This document shows, one piece after another, positions 1 through 8,651 of a DNA stretch of 64,000 nucleotides; the first letter of the stretch is position 1, and every line of letters starts with the position of its first letter. Source of the stretch: Symmachiella macrocystis (GTDB lineage Bacteria > Planctomycetota > Planctomycetia > Planctomycetales > Planctomycetaceae); contig NZ_SJPP01000005.1 of the NCBI RefSeq assembly GCF_007860075.1, positions 28,685 to 92,684 of the forward strand. The letters run 5' to 3'. Both the position numbers and the translations under genes were made by a program. Below the pieces are notes generated by a model, which was given only the letters and a program-made list of their open reading frames with translations, was not told the origin of the DNA and did not search any database.

Positions 1-284
1 GGGATGAGTCCCGTTTCGCTGACCTCGTAGGTCCGCTTTGGGCCGAAGAGATGCCTGTTGAGGTTATAAATGTCATCGGCATGAAAGCGGACTTCGAAGC
101 CTTCCAGGTCAAGTCGCCCATCTTGAATCGCGCGCACGCGGTCGTAGGCATAGCCGGCAATGTTAACCTCTGGCAAGCTGTTCGCTGCCAACGCTGGGCG
201 TGTTCCTGCGACGGCAATCGCCCCGAGTCCTCCAGCCGCAGCGGCCCGAAGGCAACGGCGACGGGAGTACTGCTTTCCATCCAT
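1..284 (-). CDS. Tat-exported substrate-binding-like protein, 3' end outside window
   Basis: Only the first 94 codons are in the window; the gene runs off the left edge. The start at 284 follows an AAGGAGAG ribosome site. The N-terminus has a twin-arginine signal (S-R-R-R-C-L-R at residues 7-13, then a hydrophobic Ala/Gly segment), so export in folded form is likely. The next stretch (NIAGYAYDRVRAIQDGRLDL) resembles the start of the solute-binding-fold family that includes 4,5-dihydroxyphthalate decarboxylase. It begins 34 bp after the sulfatase stop, so the two are probably one transcript. Substrate unknown. The family call is inference from a short stretch. Confidence 0.7.
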   Translation of the reverse strand, partial: MDGKQYSRRRCLRAAAAGGLGAIAVAGTRPALAANSLPEVNIAGYAYDRVRAIQDGRLDLEGFEVRFHADDIYNLNRHLFGPKRTYEVSETGLI

Positions 285-318
285 CTATTCTCTCCTTCAC
301 AAGTTCAAGATTTCCGAA

Positions 319-2010
319 TTACTCGGCAGCCTTCCGCGCCGAATAATAGTATTTCAGCAATGCCTTGGTCTCCGGACGAAGTTTGGCAATCCCTTCGTAG
401 GGTTTGCCGCGTGTTTCCCCACGATCCGGGAAGTTTTTCTTCAAGGCCATGTGGCGTTCCCGCATATCAGGGAAGTACGCGACGGACCACATGCCCGTGG
501 CCAATAAAGGCTTGGTTTCCTTAACGTCTCTGTACAGGTCGAAAACCGGCAGCGCAAAACCGGGCGATCCTGGTGCAGGCCAGTGTGCCTTGAACTGTTC
601 TTTGATCGTGGCCTTCAGATGAGGGCCCTCATAGACATGATGGTAATCGCGACGACCATATCCATCGCCATTCAAGAGCAGCGCCAACTGATTCACACCG
701 TCAATGACGCGATCGCGCGGGATGTGTTTATCTGCCTGTGCAATTGTTGCCAGTGTCGTGTACCAGTCACCGCAATAAACGATGTCGCCGGCAAAGGTAT
801 CAGCCTTGATGACATCCGGCCAGCGGACATAGGCATTCACCCGGATACCGCCTTCAGTTGTATCTCCCTTGAAGCCGCGGAAGACCAGTTGTGAGTAGCC
901 GGATTCTGGCATGGCCTGCGCCATCGGGCCGTTGTCACTCATGACAACGACCACGGTGTTCTCTGCCTTGCCGGTTGCTTCCAGTGCTGCAAACAAATCA
1001 CCCAGGTGATTGTCGAGATCTTTCATGCTCTCAACCCAGGTGCCTCCGTTGGCGGTTACGAAATTTCTGTTACGGCGTGTGAAGTTAACCGGAATCTGTG
1101 GCCAGTAGTTGAGGAAGAACGGTTCATCCTCGGCTGCCAGCTGGTTCAACCGTTCAATCACCTGCTTCTTGTATCGCTCGTTCAATGCGTCGTAGTAGGC
1201 GTAGTCCAGTGGTTTTCCTGCTTCCGCACCCCATTCGTGTGCATCCTCGCCAGCAACGGCATCAACACCCAATACCCAGCCTGCCGGACGAAAGTTCTTG
1301 TCCATGCGGTAGTTCGGAATGGTCTTGCGTGTCGCGACATTGTCGGCAAGACGGTCTTCTTCAGATTCGATGGTCATGAAGTTGAAGGTCGCTTGGTTGT
1401 GAAGGGGGTAGCTGGCCGTATCAAAACCCTGATTGTGTGGTGCAGCCTGCGCAATATCGCCTTGATGCCACTTACCGATGTGTGCTGTGTTATAGCCCTC
1501 CTTTTTCAAGAGTTCGGCCAACGTAACTTCATCTCCATGTAAGCCCGTGCCTTCTGGCGGCACGATTTTTGGCTCTAGCATATGACTGCGAACAGGCAGA
1601 CGGCCGGTCAGGAGAGCGGTGCGGGTGGGTGTGCAGGTGGGTTCAGAATACATGCGGGAGAACGTCAGGCTTTCCCGGGCGAATGCATTGATGTTCGGAG
1701 TGGTGTAACCCCGCACATGATTCAGTACCGGGTCACCCATCTCACCGAAACCCACGTCGTCTATTAGTACAAAAAGGATATTGGGGCGTTTGCCACCATT
1801 GGCTTTTCGCACCTCAGCCAATTTGGCCCCAATCACCTTGTCTTCACGGGCCCATTTTTCACCGTGCTGAGCCAACAGCATATAGTGTTCGGCATCGTGT
1901 TGAATTGGTTTACTCCTTTGTTGGGCCAACGCATCGCCAGTACTCGCCAGGAGCGTCACTCCAATCAGAATTCGCAAGGCATCATTAAACATCATCATGT
2001 AGTTCCTCAA
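319..2010 (-). CDS. Secreted arylsulfatase-type enzyme (S1 family)
   Basis: Formylglycine-dependent sulfatase that should cleave a sulfate ester from an organic substrate outside the cytoplasm. Residues 1-30 form a signal peptide (hydrophobic core, then DALAQ). The metal-binding Asp pair is in VLIDDVGFG (near 84-85). The activation motif C-T-P-T-R lies at 126-130 and continues ALLTGR, the canonical C-x-P-x-R site whose Cys is oxidised by formylglycine-generating enzyme. GKWHQGD and SDNG give further active-site residues. The 563-residue length is normal. It sits between a ribbon-helix-helix gene and a binding-protein gene on the same strand, which suggests uptake or handling of the same sulfated compound. 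Substrate cannot be read from sequence. Confidence 0.93.
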   Translation of the reverse strand: MRNYMMMFNDALRILIGVTLLASTGDALAQQRSKPIQHDAEHYMLLAQHGEKWAREDKVIGAKLAEVRKANGGKRPNILFVLIDDVGFGEMGDPVLNHVRGYTTPNINAFARESLTFSRMYSEPTCTPTRTALLTGRLPVRSHMLEPKIVPPEGTGLHGDEVTLAELLKKEGYNTAHIGKWHQGDIAQAAPHNQGFDTASYPLHNQATFNFMTIESEEDRLADNVATRKTIPNYRMDKNFRPAGWVLGVDAVAGEDAHEWGAEAGKPLDYAYYDALNERYKKQVIERLNQLAAEDEPFFLNYWPQIPVNFTRRNRNFVTANGGTWVESMKDLDNHLGDLFAALEATGKAENTVVVVMSDNGPMAQAMPESGYSQLVFRGFKGDTTEGGIRVNAYVRWPDVIKADTFAGDIVYCGDWYTTLATIAQADKHIPRDRVIDGVNQLALLLNGDGYGRRDYHHVYEGPHLKATIKEQFKAHWPAPGSPGFALPVFDLYRDVKETKPLLATGMWSVAYFPDMRERHMALKKNFPDRGETRGKPYEGIAKLRPETKALLKYYYSARKAAE

Positions 2011-2032
2011 GATTGAAGCAACGTCGGCACCT

Positions 2033-2239
2033 TCAGCTACGACGCTTCAGGTATCGTGAGACAATATGGTGCACCAACCCCGACACCGATTTTTCTTCTT
2101 CGTCAGCGACCTTCATCAACTTCTCGAACTCAGCGTCCGTCATTAGCGTCACCACGCGCTTGTTACGAATGGACTCCGGAGCTCCAGGGGGGCGTCCGAG
2201 TCTACGACTGCTCTGGGTACCGATTTGCGGTTTAGTCAT
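2033..2239 (-). CDS. Small ribbon-helix-helix (CopG/Arc-like) protein
   Basis: A 68-residue basic protein. The C-terminal half has the layout of a ribbon-helix-helix DNA-binding fold: a short strand (NKRVVTLMT), a helix starting DAEFEKLMKVADEEE, a turn with SVSG, and a second helix HHIVSRYLKRR. The N-terminus is Arg/Pro-rich (RRLGRPPGAPES), like the tail of many antitoxin-type or autoregulatory RHH proteins. Start chosen at 2239 because AAAGGGG lies upstream; a longer reading frame to 2284 lacks support. It ends 22 bp before the sulfatase start and is divergent from the AraC gene, so it may tune this operon. Function is inference from fold pattern. Confidence 0.7.
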   Translation of the reverse strand: MTKPQIGTQSSRRLGRPPGAPESIRNKRVVTLMTDAEFEKLMKVADEEEKSVSGLVHHIVSRYLKRRS

Positions 2240-2411
2240 GTGGACACGCCCCTTTATCTGGACTTTCCATTGCCTGTCATACAAAATGTATTGTCCGACT
2301 TTCGATGATCGCTCGCTATCAATTTCGGATCAAATTATCGATATCCGATCACGAATTCGCGGGTTGACCAGGACGAGGCCAGCGCCGCTCGCCAAGAGAG
2401 CTTACCCTTCA

Positions 2412-3380
2412 ATGCAATCTGAGCTGATCCAAACGGGAAATAGTGTCCTCGCCACAACACCTGAAGCATGGGAAGAATCCATGCGACCGGTTACAGATGT
2501 TAGCGTAACAGAGGTGCACGGCCGAGAGTTTTCTGCAGAGATGAAGCTGTTCGAGTTACCCCGTACTGCATTTTTCAGTCTCAAGCTTCCCAGGGCCCGG
2601 GTTGTCGTTTCCGAGGGAAGCGGTTTTGTCAGTGTCAACATCGTCTCAAGTGGCCAAATACGCACCGCTAGTCCAAGACGCGGTAGCGAATGGGAAGTTG
2701 GAAGCGTCCACGTCGTGAATCACGACGACTGCGAATTCGATTTCACAAGCGATGAGAGCCTCGACGTCACCACATTGTGTTTCCAGAGACCGCTGCTTCA
2801 GCAATACGCTCGGACATTCCATGGGAACGATGACTTTCGGTTGGACCAGGTTAATGCCAACTTGAAACGTGATTCGGGCGCAGGTGCATGCTTTACGAGG
2901 TACGCGAATTTCATATGGGAAGAATTAAATCGCGGCGGGGCTTTTCTGCAATCACCTCTTGCGACTGTAGAAATCGAGGACAGCCTCTGGGCATTGTTAT
3001 TGTCCGCAGTTCAACGTGATCGCCACGAAAACGTACATCTACGTAGCGGAGGCTACGCAGCCTACGTCAAGCCTGCCGAGGAATTCATCCTTGGGCATCT
3101 AAACTCAGCGCTTCGCGTTGTGGACATTGCTGCAGCAGTGGGCATCAGCGTTCCGACATTGAACCGAGCGTTTCGCAAGTGCCATGGCATGGGACCAAAA
3201 GCATTTATCAAACAACGGCGTCTTGACCGAGTGCGATCAGAACTTCTGCGAGCTGATCCGCAGTCGACCACCGTGACAGCGGTTGCAACAAGATTCGCTT
3301 TTGGGCATCTGAGCCAGTTCGCAGCGGATTACAAGAAAGTCTTTCACGAATCACCCTCTGAGACCCTTCGACGTAGATAG
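2412..3380 (+). CDS. AraC-family transcriptional regulator, divergent from sulfatase operon
   Basis: A 322-residue protein whose last ~100 residues carry the two helix-turn-helix units of the AraC family: ALRVVDIAAAVGISVPTLNR, then FAFGHLSQFAADYKKVFHES ending PSETLRRR. The N-terminal ~200 residues are the variable ligand domain. An open frame extends upstream to 2013, but the ATG at 2412 is preferred: the upstream part overlaps the opposite-strand RHH gene and is low-complexity. The gene is divergent from the RHH/sulfatase/binding-protein operon with 172 bp between starts, the usual arrangement for a local activator. Distantly related regulators sit at 36803-37777 and 62511-63449, each next to its own catabolic operon. 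Confidence 0.88.
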   Translation: MQSELIQTGNSVLATTPEAWEESMRPVTDVSVTEVHGREFSAEMKLFELPRTAFFSLKLPRARVVVSEGSGFVSVNIVSSGQIRTASPRRGSEWEVGSVHVVNHDDCEFDFTSDESLDVTTLCFQRPLLQQYARTFHGNDDFRLDQVNANLKRDSGAGACFTRYANFIWEELNRGGAFLQSPLATVEIEDSLWALLLSAVQRDRHENVHLRSGGYAAYVKPAEEFILGHLNSALRVVDIAAAVGISVPTLNRAFRKCHGMGPKAFIKQRRLDRVRSELLRADPQSTTVTAVATRFAFGHLSQFAADYKKVFHESPSETLRRR

Positions 3381-3561
3381 GATGTGTACGACAACCAGTT
3401 CAGTACCCTCGGTAAATCCTCTCGGTTTCTGCCCTGAAATGACGCCCACTTGCGTGTGAATGTGCTGAAGTTCTTGACATCGTGAAAACGGTTGGGGTGA
3501 GGCACACCGTCGTAGTTTCAAGACGCGGCGAACCAGCATGTGTGTCAACAACCCGTTTCGC

Positions 3562-4015
3562 GTCACCCTCGCCGAATCGGGATGCGCCGTGGAATTGCTG
3601 ACGAAGATTTCACGAGTCTCGACATTGATGAAGACCAGCACAACAGCGGGTGAAACAGCCGGGACATCCTGAGCCTGTCTGTGATTTCGATAACGTGTTG
3701 TTGAGTTGGGAGATAGCATCGTTTTTGTACCGCGCTGAAACGTGGGTCGCAACATTTCGGCGCCGAAAACTGGGGGTGTCGAACGTTGGAAAAGCTCTCT
3801 GTGTCGCGCAAGCTGTTAACCAATGGGTCAAAGGTTTTAGCACTCCCCTCCGGTTAACACAAAGAGAGAGATTTCTGTTAACCAGAAATCGCGCGCGAGA
3901 CATTCGATTTTGTCGCGCAATGCCGAATTCTCGCCGCATGCCCTGCCCCGCGCTCTCCATAACATACGCTCGCTCCATGCTTTAGGTCGCGGTGTTCGTC
4001 AAATATCTCTTTGCA
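3562..4015 (-). mobile_element. Remnant of the transposase family that recurs through the window
   Basis: On the minus strand, 3562-3638 encodes FINVETREIFVSNSTAHPDS, nearly identical to part of the transposase at 52118-53176. The sequence then jumps to the transposase start region (3639-3690 matches 53149-53195), so about 520 bp have been deleted. The matching end sequence (GCTTTAGGTCGCGG) follows near 3980, after ~210 bp of unrelated sequence. Non-functional. Confidence 0.7.
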
Positions 4016-4179
4016 TAAAGAGATATTAGTTCGAAGAGGGTTTTGAACGGGGAGCTAATATTTTGGGAGCGAACTTCCGTTCCCCCATTGGTTTACGCAG
4101 ACGCCGTGGCGAGAGCTACGGCATTTTTCGTATATCCCTACGGCGTCAAAGGGTTTGGAACGTGCGGTCGCCGTAGGCA

Positions 4180-4304
4180 AAACTCTGTGGTTCGAAAGGT
4201 CACGATTGGGGACCATTCCGGAAAGTGGGTTGTTGGATTGGACCCCGTTGGGAACTCTCGAACTGTCTGATTTTGGGTGTCCGGATGGTTAACGGCGCGG
4301 CCGG
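4180..4304 (+). repeat. ~125 bp dispersed direct repeat, copy 1
   Basis: Shares an ordered series of blocks with 7650-7773: GGTTCGAAA, CCATTCCGGAA/CCGTTCCGGAA, GGACCCCGTTG/CGACCCCGTTG, CTCTCGAACTGTCTG/ATCTCGAACTCTCTG, TTTTGGGT, and a GGTTAA followed by GGC near the end. The two copies bracket the glycoside-hydrolase-like gene. No coding capacity is apparent. Confidence 0.6.
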
Positions 4305-4626
4305 GCTGAAATGCAAAGAGATTCTTGGTTCGAAGAGGGTGTGGAATGGTTCCCCTCGAAAGGCATTATTTGCATGCGTAGGTTGTGATCGAAGTTTGCC
4401 TACAGCGACGGCCTTACGTTGTTCAAATAACAGTTGATATTCCGCACGTCCGAGGCATCGAAGGCCCCCCCAAGTGTTCGGTATGTCCGTGAGCACTTGC
4501 GCACCTCCTCAGGTTGACGTCCTCAGTTCTTGTGAGCGAGTCGGCAGAGGTCGCCTTAAGCCGGATTCCCCTTTTTTTGTCCAAGTCATGCTCGGGGTTA
4601 ACGGCCAAAGGTCCTTCGAGATAACT

Positions 4627-7083
4627 CTACGGACCGGCATCATTAGATTTGATGAGCCAGACTTCAGAGACCATACAGCCACGACCGTCGACGAGGTTCC
4701 ATTCTACGTCCAGAGTACCGCCTCGGGTTGCTGCCTGGGGCACGTGGTAGCTGACTGGCCAGATGGGGGATGGTTGAGCGACAGGACCATGAATGCCGAA
4801 CTCGTCGTTCAAAGTGAGCGTCATGCTGGGGCGGAAACGGCCAGCGTATGTGACTTTGAGTCGGTACTGGGCTTTCGGATCGAGACCTTCGTACCTCATC
4901 TTGAGCGGCGTACCGTAGAGCGTGGTGATTTGTGTTTGCCAAGACCCCCGCAATTCTTGACGTCCCGTATGGGCTCCTGCCACGCGGGCCACTTCTTCTT
5001 TGAACGCCAAGTCGTCCTTTTCCGTCTGTCCGGTCTGCTTTGCAATCGTCTTGGCGTCCGCCTTGTAATTCGGGAAGGCCACGCGAGAGGTGTGATTGCC
5101 CGAGGGGTCCTCTTCCCAGCTGTGTTGCGAAATTACGTGCGAGTACTTTCCGATTGTCCCCAGATCATCGTAGAACCCGCCGGGGCCCGGATCCTCCCAA
5201 TTCAGGATGGTTTTGATTTGCGCAAGCTGCTCTGCCTGATTGGGGAGTGCCAGAATTGCTTCAAACCGCTGTTCCAGCCAGGGCCGATTGTTCAATGGCT
5301 GATCCAGCCAGTCCAGCATAGCGCCGCGTTCTGAATTTCGGGCGAGATAGGGTGGCTCGACGCTCAGTTGATAACCGATGCTCTCCAGCATCAAAGGTCC
5401 CAATTCCTCAAGGCCGGACCGCAGCGCAGGTGCTGCCGGTCGGTCAGCTTGAGCCAGCGCCGCACGGGCACTTTCGATGGCTTGGCTCACGCCAGTCTGT
5501 GAGGCATCGGCCAGTGCGGCGAGTGCCTGGGCTTCATAACCCTTCTGGGCACGGGCTTCTGCCTGGACGTTGGCGTCGAATCGGGCGCGAAACAGATACA
5601 TCTGTGCTCGCCAGTTTTTGTCAAAATCGGGAACGCGCTTCGCAATTTTTTCCCACAAGGCCAGCGTGCGGGGAATTGCTGTGTTCTCCGCAATAGGTCC
5701 ACTCCAATTGGCCTCCAGCCCGCGCAGCCCCTCTGCAACGTCCTTCGCCAGATCGACTCCAAACCAGACCTTGCCGTACTCCTCAAGGGCGATATCCATG
5801 TCTGCCTGCGGATCCCAGCCGAGAACGTTCCAGACCTGTTTATTCAGATCATCATGGATTCCATCAGAATACGTGCCGAAACCGTCGCTGAGATTTAAGT
5901 ATCTGCGGTAGATGTGAGACTGCTTTTGGGGCATCGGCATCACGGGTTCTCGGCCAATGGTGTGCGCAAAGGCTGGGTCCCAGTTGGGGATCGGGTACTG
6001 GCAGCGCACCGTATGGTTGATGTCCGGATATCGCCGGATGGGATAGCGGGTTGGTGTGCGTTCACGCATTTCCTCCCATCCCATCTTGATCCATGGTCCG
6101 TAGATAAGTCCGGCGAGCCAGTCGGGGCTGTTGGAGGTAAGGTAGTCGAAGAAGTAGTCGTTTTCTTCCAGCGTGAAGGTCTGATTGGATACCCAGATTT
6201 TGGCATTGGGATGAATTTCCTTGAGAACGACTGACAGCTTCTCAAGGAAGGGCATCAAATGCTCGGCCGGTGTATCGCCGTCGTCACCACCGGGAATAAA
6301 CAAGTGATCGATCGCCGAATAATCCTCGAGGAATTTGCGACGCAGTGCGATCGCCCGCGCCGCGCCCTCCGGCGTTGTCACATCTTCACCCTCGATTGCC
6401 ATGACCGGCGACCAGATCCAAACGTCAATGCCGTAAGACCGGATTAGCTCCGAGAGCGCCACGTTCATCGAACGCATCGTCTCGGTCATGACCGGACCAT
6501 CTTTGGCATTCGCGTCAAGATTGCTGATGAGTTCCACGCCATTGCAACCGAATAAGATCAGATCGCGGATGTATTGCTCATACATGTCCACCGTCCAGGC
6601 ATCGTATGTATTGGCTGTATTGCGGTATGCCAACTGGTGCGCGCGAATTGGAACGTCCGGCGACGAAATGATCGGTTGATCGAGCTTCAGGGTCAAAATT
6701 CCGGGCCGATACGTCGCGAGGCGAATCAGTCGCCCCGCAGCGTAGAGTGCGCCTCGCGCGTCATGTCCGACTAGGCAGACTTCTTTTTCGCGGACGGCGA
6801 CCGTATACGATTCGGGCTTTTGTGGTACCTCCACAATCGAAACATCTGCCGATGTCCCCAGACGGATGACCACCCCATCTGCGGGTGCGGATTTGGCAAT
6901 AGGCAGTGTGATGCCGCTGCGCTCAGCCAGTTCTTCCTGCAGCATGACTGCCGCCTTCGCCACCACGGGCGACGGAGAATCTGTCACGATTGTTGCCGTC
7001 GACAAATCGATCGTCGAAGCCGCTATCGCGACAGCAGGACTGAGGACAATGAACAGAAATCCGCCTAGTAAGCTGCGATACAT
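4627..7083 (-). CDS. Secreted glycoside-hydrolase-like protein (GH67/GH20-like architecture)
   Basis: 818 residues from the ATG at 7083, which follows GAGAGAGAG and begins a clear signal peptide (MYRSLLGGFLFIVLSPAVAI, then AAS). A longer frame to 7173 adds residues before the signal and is rejected. Residues ~20-140 look like the alpha/beta domain that precedes the barrel in GH20 and GH67 enzymes (PVVAKAAVMLQEELAERSG, GALYAAGRLIRLA). The middle looks like a TIM barrel, with ELISNLD, WIWSPVMA and an acidic stretch GGDDGDTP that could supply carboxylates. The C-terminal ~130 residues resemble a beta-sandwich. This points to polysaccharide or uronic-acid breakdown outside the cytoplasm. Substrate and catalytic residues are inference. 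Confidence 0.75.
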   Translation of the reverse strand: MYRSLLGGFLFIVLSPAVAIAASTIDLSTATIVTDSPSPVVAKAAVMLQEELAERSGITLPIAKSAPADGVVIRLGTSADVSIVEVPQKPESYTVAVREKEVCLVGHDARGALYAAGRLIRLATYRPGILTLKLDQPIISSPDVPIRAHQLAYRNTANTYDAWTVDMYEQYIRDLILFGCNGVELISNLDANAKDGPVMTETMRSMNVALSELIRSYGIDVWIWSPVMAIEGEDVTTPEGAARAIALRRKFLEDYSAIDHLFIPGGDDGDTPAEHLMPFLEKLSVVLKEIHPNAKIWVSNQTFTLEENDYFFDYLTSNSPDWLAGLIYGPWIKMGWEEMRERTPTRYPIRRYPDINHTVRCQYPIPNWDPAFAHTIGREPVMPMPQKQSHIYRRYLNLSDGFGTYSDGIHDDLNKQVWNVLGWDPQADMDIALEEYGKVWFGVDLAKDVAEGLRGLEANWSGPIAENTAIPRTLALWEKIAKRVPDFDKNWRAQMYLFRARFDANVQAEARAQKGYEAQALAALADASQTGVSQAIESARAALAQADRPAAPALRSGLEELGPLMLESIGYQLSVEPPYLARNSERGAMLDWLDQPLNNRPWLEQRFEAILALPNQAEQLAQIKTILNWEDPGPGGFYDDLGTIGKYSHVISQHSWEEDPSGNHTSRVAFPNYKADAKTIAKQTGQTEKDDLAFKEEVARVAGAHTGRQELRGSWQTQITTLYGTPLKMRYEGLDPKAQYRLKVTYAGRFRPSMTLTLNDEFGIHGPVAQPSPIWPVSYHVPQAATRGGTLDVEWNLVDGRGCMVSEVWLIKSNDAGP

Positions 7084-8306
7084 CGGATCAATTCTCTCTC
7101 TCTCGTGCGGTCTGGCCTGATTGTGGTGTTGGTTGGGCGGAGCACTCGCATCGTCCCGAATCGTTGCAGGCAAAACTCCAAATCAGAGGGCGATCGATCA
7201 AACCGTTTCGTCCTAAAATTACCCAAATGGAATCCGTCTTGGCCGCAGGGCGATTTGTTCGAGTATATCCTGAACTTGCCTGCTCCGCCACGAGTTCATT
7301 GCCATCGCGACCGTTTCGCCGCACGTGGGACGGCCTCCAACGCCCTTCTCTCCCCGTTGCGAACGGACCGTTCGTACCTTCCTTTGTCAACTTCGGAGTT
7401 GTTCAACGCGGCAGGGCCTCATTCCGGCATGGGAAGGGGGCGTTTCATTTTCAGCCGATGGATCCGCTGTAGCAGTTGCCGAAACAGTGGACGGGGAATC
7501 GCCACTTCCCGAGCGGTCCAAAAACATTGGCGGCCGAAAGCCGAATGCCACAACGAAGTTCATCGGATAAAGTCATGCATGAACTGTCGGCAGAACTCCT
7601 GGCATTCAGCCCCGTGCACCACCTATAAACAACTGAGCCACCTGTTGAAAAACTCTCTGGTTCGAAACGCCTGGAATGGGGCCGTTCCGGAATATGGGTT
7701 TGGGGATCCGACCCCGTTGCAATATCTCGAACTCTCTGGTTTTGGGTAGTCTTGCCGGTTAATGGCTTGGCCGTAAAAGCCTCACTGGGGACGAGTTTGT
7801 AGAGGGTTGCAAATGGTGTCTGATGTGGACAACTTTCGAACTGAGTCCGTTCGCAACATAGCATGTCGTTCGCGACTCTGGCTGTATCATCTGCCGCCGC
7901 TGTGACGGCTTGTTAGCACTTTGAATGTCGATTTCGCTGACGGCGCGAGATCGTACCCATGGTTATCGGGTAGCGGATAGTGCCCTCCAATCGCATCAAC
8001 CAAACGATTACCTGGAACTCGAGTACGGCAATTCTGAACTCTGTAAGCGTCTCCCATTTTGATCTGGGGTAGCTGAAACTTCTTGCAATCGCAATACCTT
8101 TTTGGCATAGTGGCACAACAAGTGATGTTGCCTGCGTCTGCGCATAGTTTATCGCACTTTTGGCGGTGATGCAGTTTGCAATTCGCCGTTTAAAAACGTC
8201 ATCATAGATACAGCTTCAAAGCCCGATTGCGCCTGCTTTTGACACGGACAGAGAGTGTCGGAGAAGCGTTGCCAGGGGTTAAACAGTCGTATAGAGGATG
8301 CGATTC
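7084..8306. other. Long gene-free stretch upstream of the ubiquitin-like operon
   Basis: About 1.2 kb without a supported gene. A frame at 7105-7749 (+) is compositionally odd and lacks a ribosome site, so it is left out. The stretch contains the second copy of the ~125 bp repeat (7650-7773). TTGCAA, 17 bp, then CATAGT around 8089-8111 could be a promoter for the operon starting at 8307; this is a guess by eye. Confidence 0.45.
7650..7773 (+). repeat. ~125 bp dispersed direct repeat, copy 2
   Basis: Partner of 4180-4304, in the same orientation and with the same block order. It lies just outside the 5' end of the glycoside-hydrolase-like gene, so the gene is bracketed. Similarity is interrupted by substitutions and small indels, so the duplication is not recent. 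Confidence 0.6.
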
Positions 8307-8651
8307 ATGAACGATATAACCATCGAAGTATGGGATGCAACTGGCAACAAAAAACAGTCCGTGGAACTGCCGGAAGATGCTGAGGTCAATCGCGTGATTG
8401 TCGTTCTCGTCGAACGCATGAATTTACCCGTGCACAGCCCGGATGGACAACTCATGAGCTACAAGTTTCATCACAAAAGCAGCGGCCGACAATTGTTGGA
8501 TGATGAGACCCTGCATTCGGCCGGTGTGAAAGATGGCGATATCTTACGGCTGCAACCAGAAATCACTGCAGGAAGCCCTGGACCGCAACAAAACGGCGTC
8601 GCGCCAGTTCCAATTGACAACTTGGGGGGACGCATTGGCCATTTCAATTAA
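8307..8651 (+). CDS. Ubiquitin-like (YukD-like beta-grasp) protein, first gene of conjugation operon
   Basis: A 114-residue modifier candidate. Residues ~3-85 follow the beta-grasp pattern: a paired N-terminal strand region (ITIEVWDATGNKKQSVELPE), a helix (NRVIVVLVERM), then LLDDETLHSAGVKDGDILRL, which mirrors the end of ubiquitin and YukD/EsaB. A ~20-residue Pro-rich tail follows and ends D-N-L-G-G-R-I-G-H-F-N. The Leu-Gly-Gly six residues from the end looks like a processing site that would expose a Gly-Gly terminus. The ATG at 8307 is preferred over the one at 8298 because AGAGG lies 9 bp before it but touches the earlier ATG. It overlaps the E1 gene by 17 bp. Confidence 0.88.
   Translation: MNDITIEVWDATGNKKQSVELPEDAEVNRVIVVLVERMNLPVHSPDGQLMSYKFHHKSSGRQLLDDETLHSAGVKDGDILRLQPEITAGSPGPQQNGVAPVPIDNLGGRIGHFN

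Larger units (their letters stand above)
3381..4626. other. Gene-free stretch with IS debris and a dispersed repeat
   Basis: No convincing gene in 1.2 kb. It holds an internally deleted insertion-sequence remnant (3562-4015), a motif beginning TTCGAAGAGGG (4032 and again near 4329) that recurs elsewhere in the window, and one member of a ~125 bp direct repeat (4180-4304). The open frames here on either strand are short, mutually overlapping and lack ribosome sites. Confidence 0.6.

Noticed and set aside
2013..2411. N-terminal extension of the AraC gene to 2013
   Set aside because: It overlaps the opposite-strand RHH gene, has random-looking composition, and the ATG at 2412 gives a normal family length.
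7105..7749. 214-codon plus-strand frame upstream of the Ubl gene
   Set aside because: No ribosome site, no recognisable domain, unusual composition, and it overlaps the dispersed repeat at 7650-7773.
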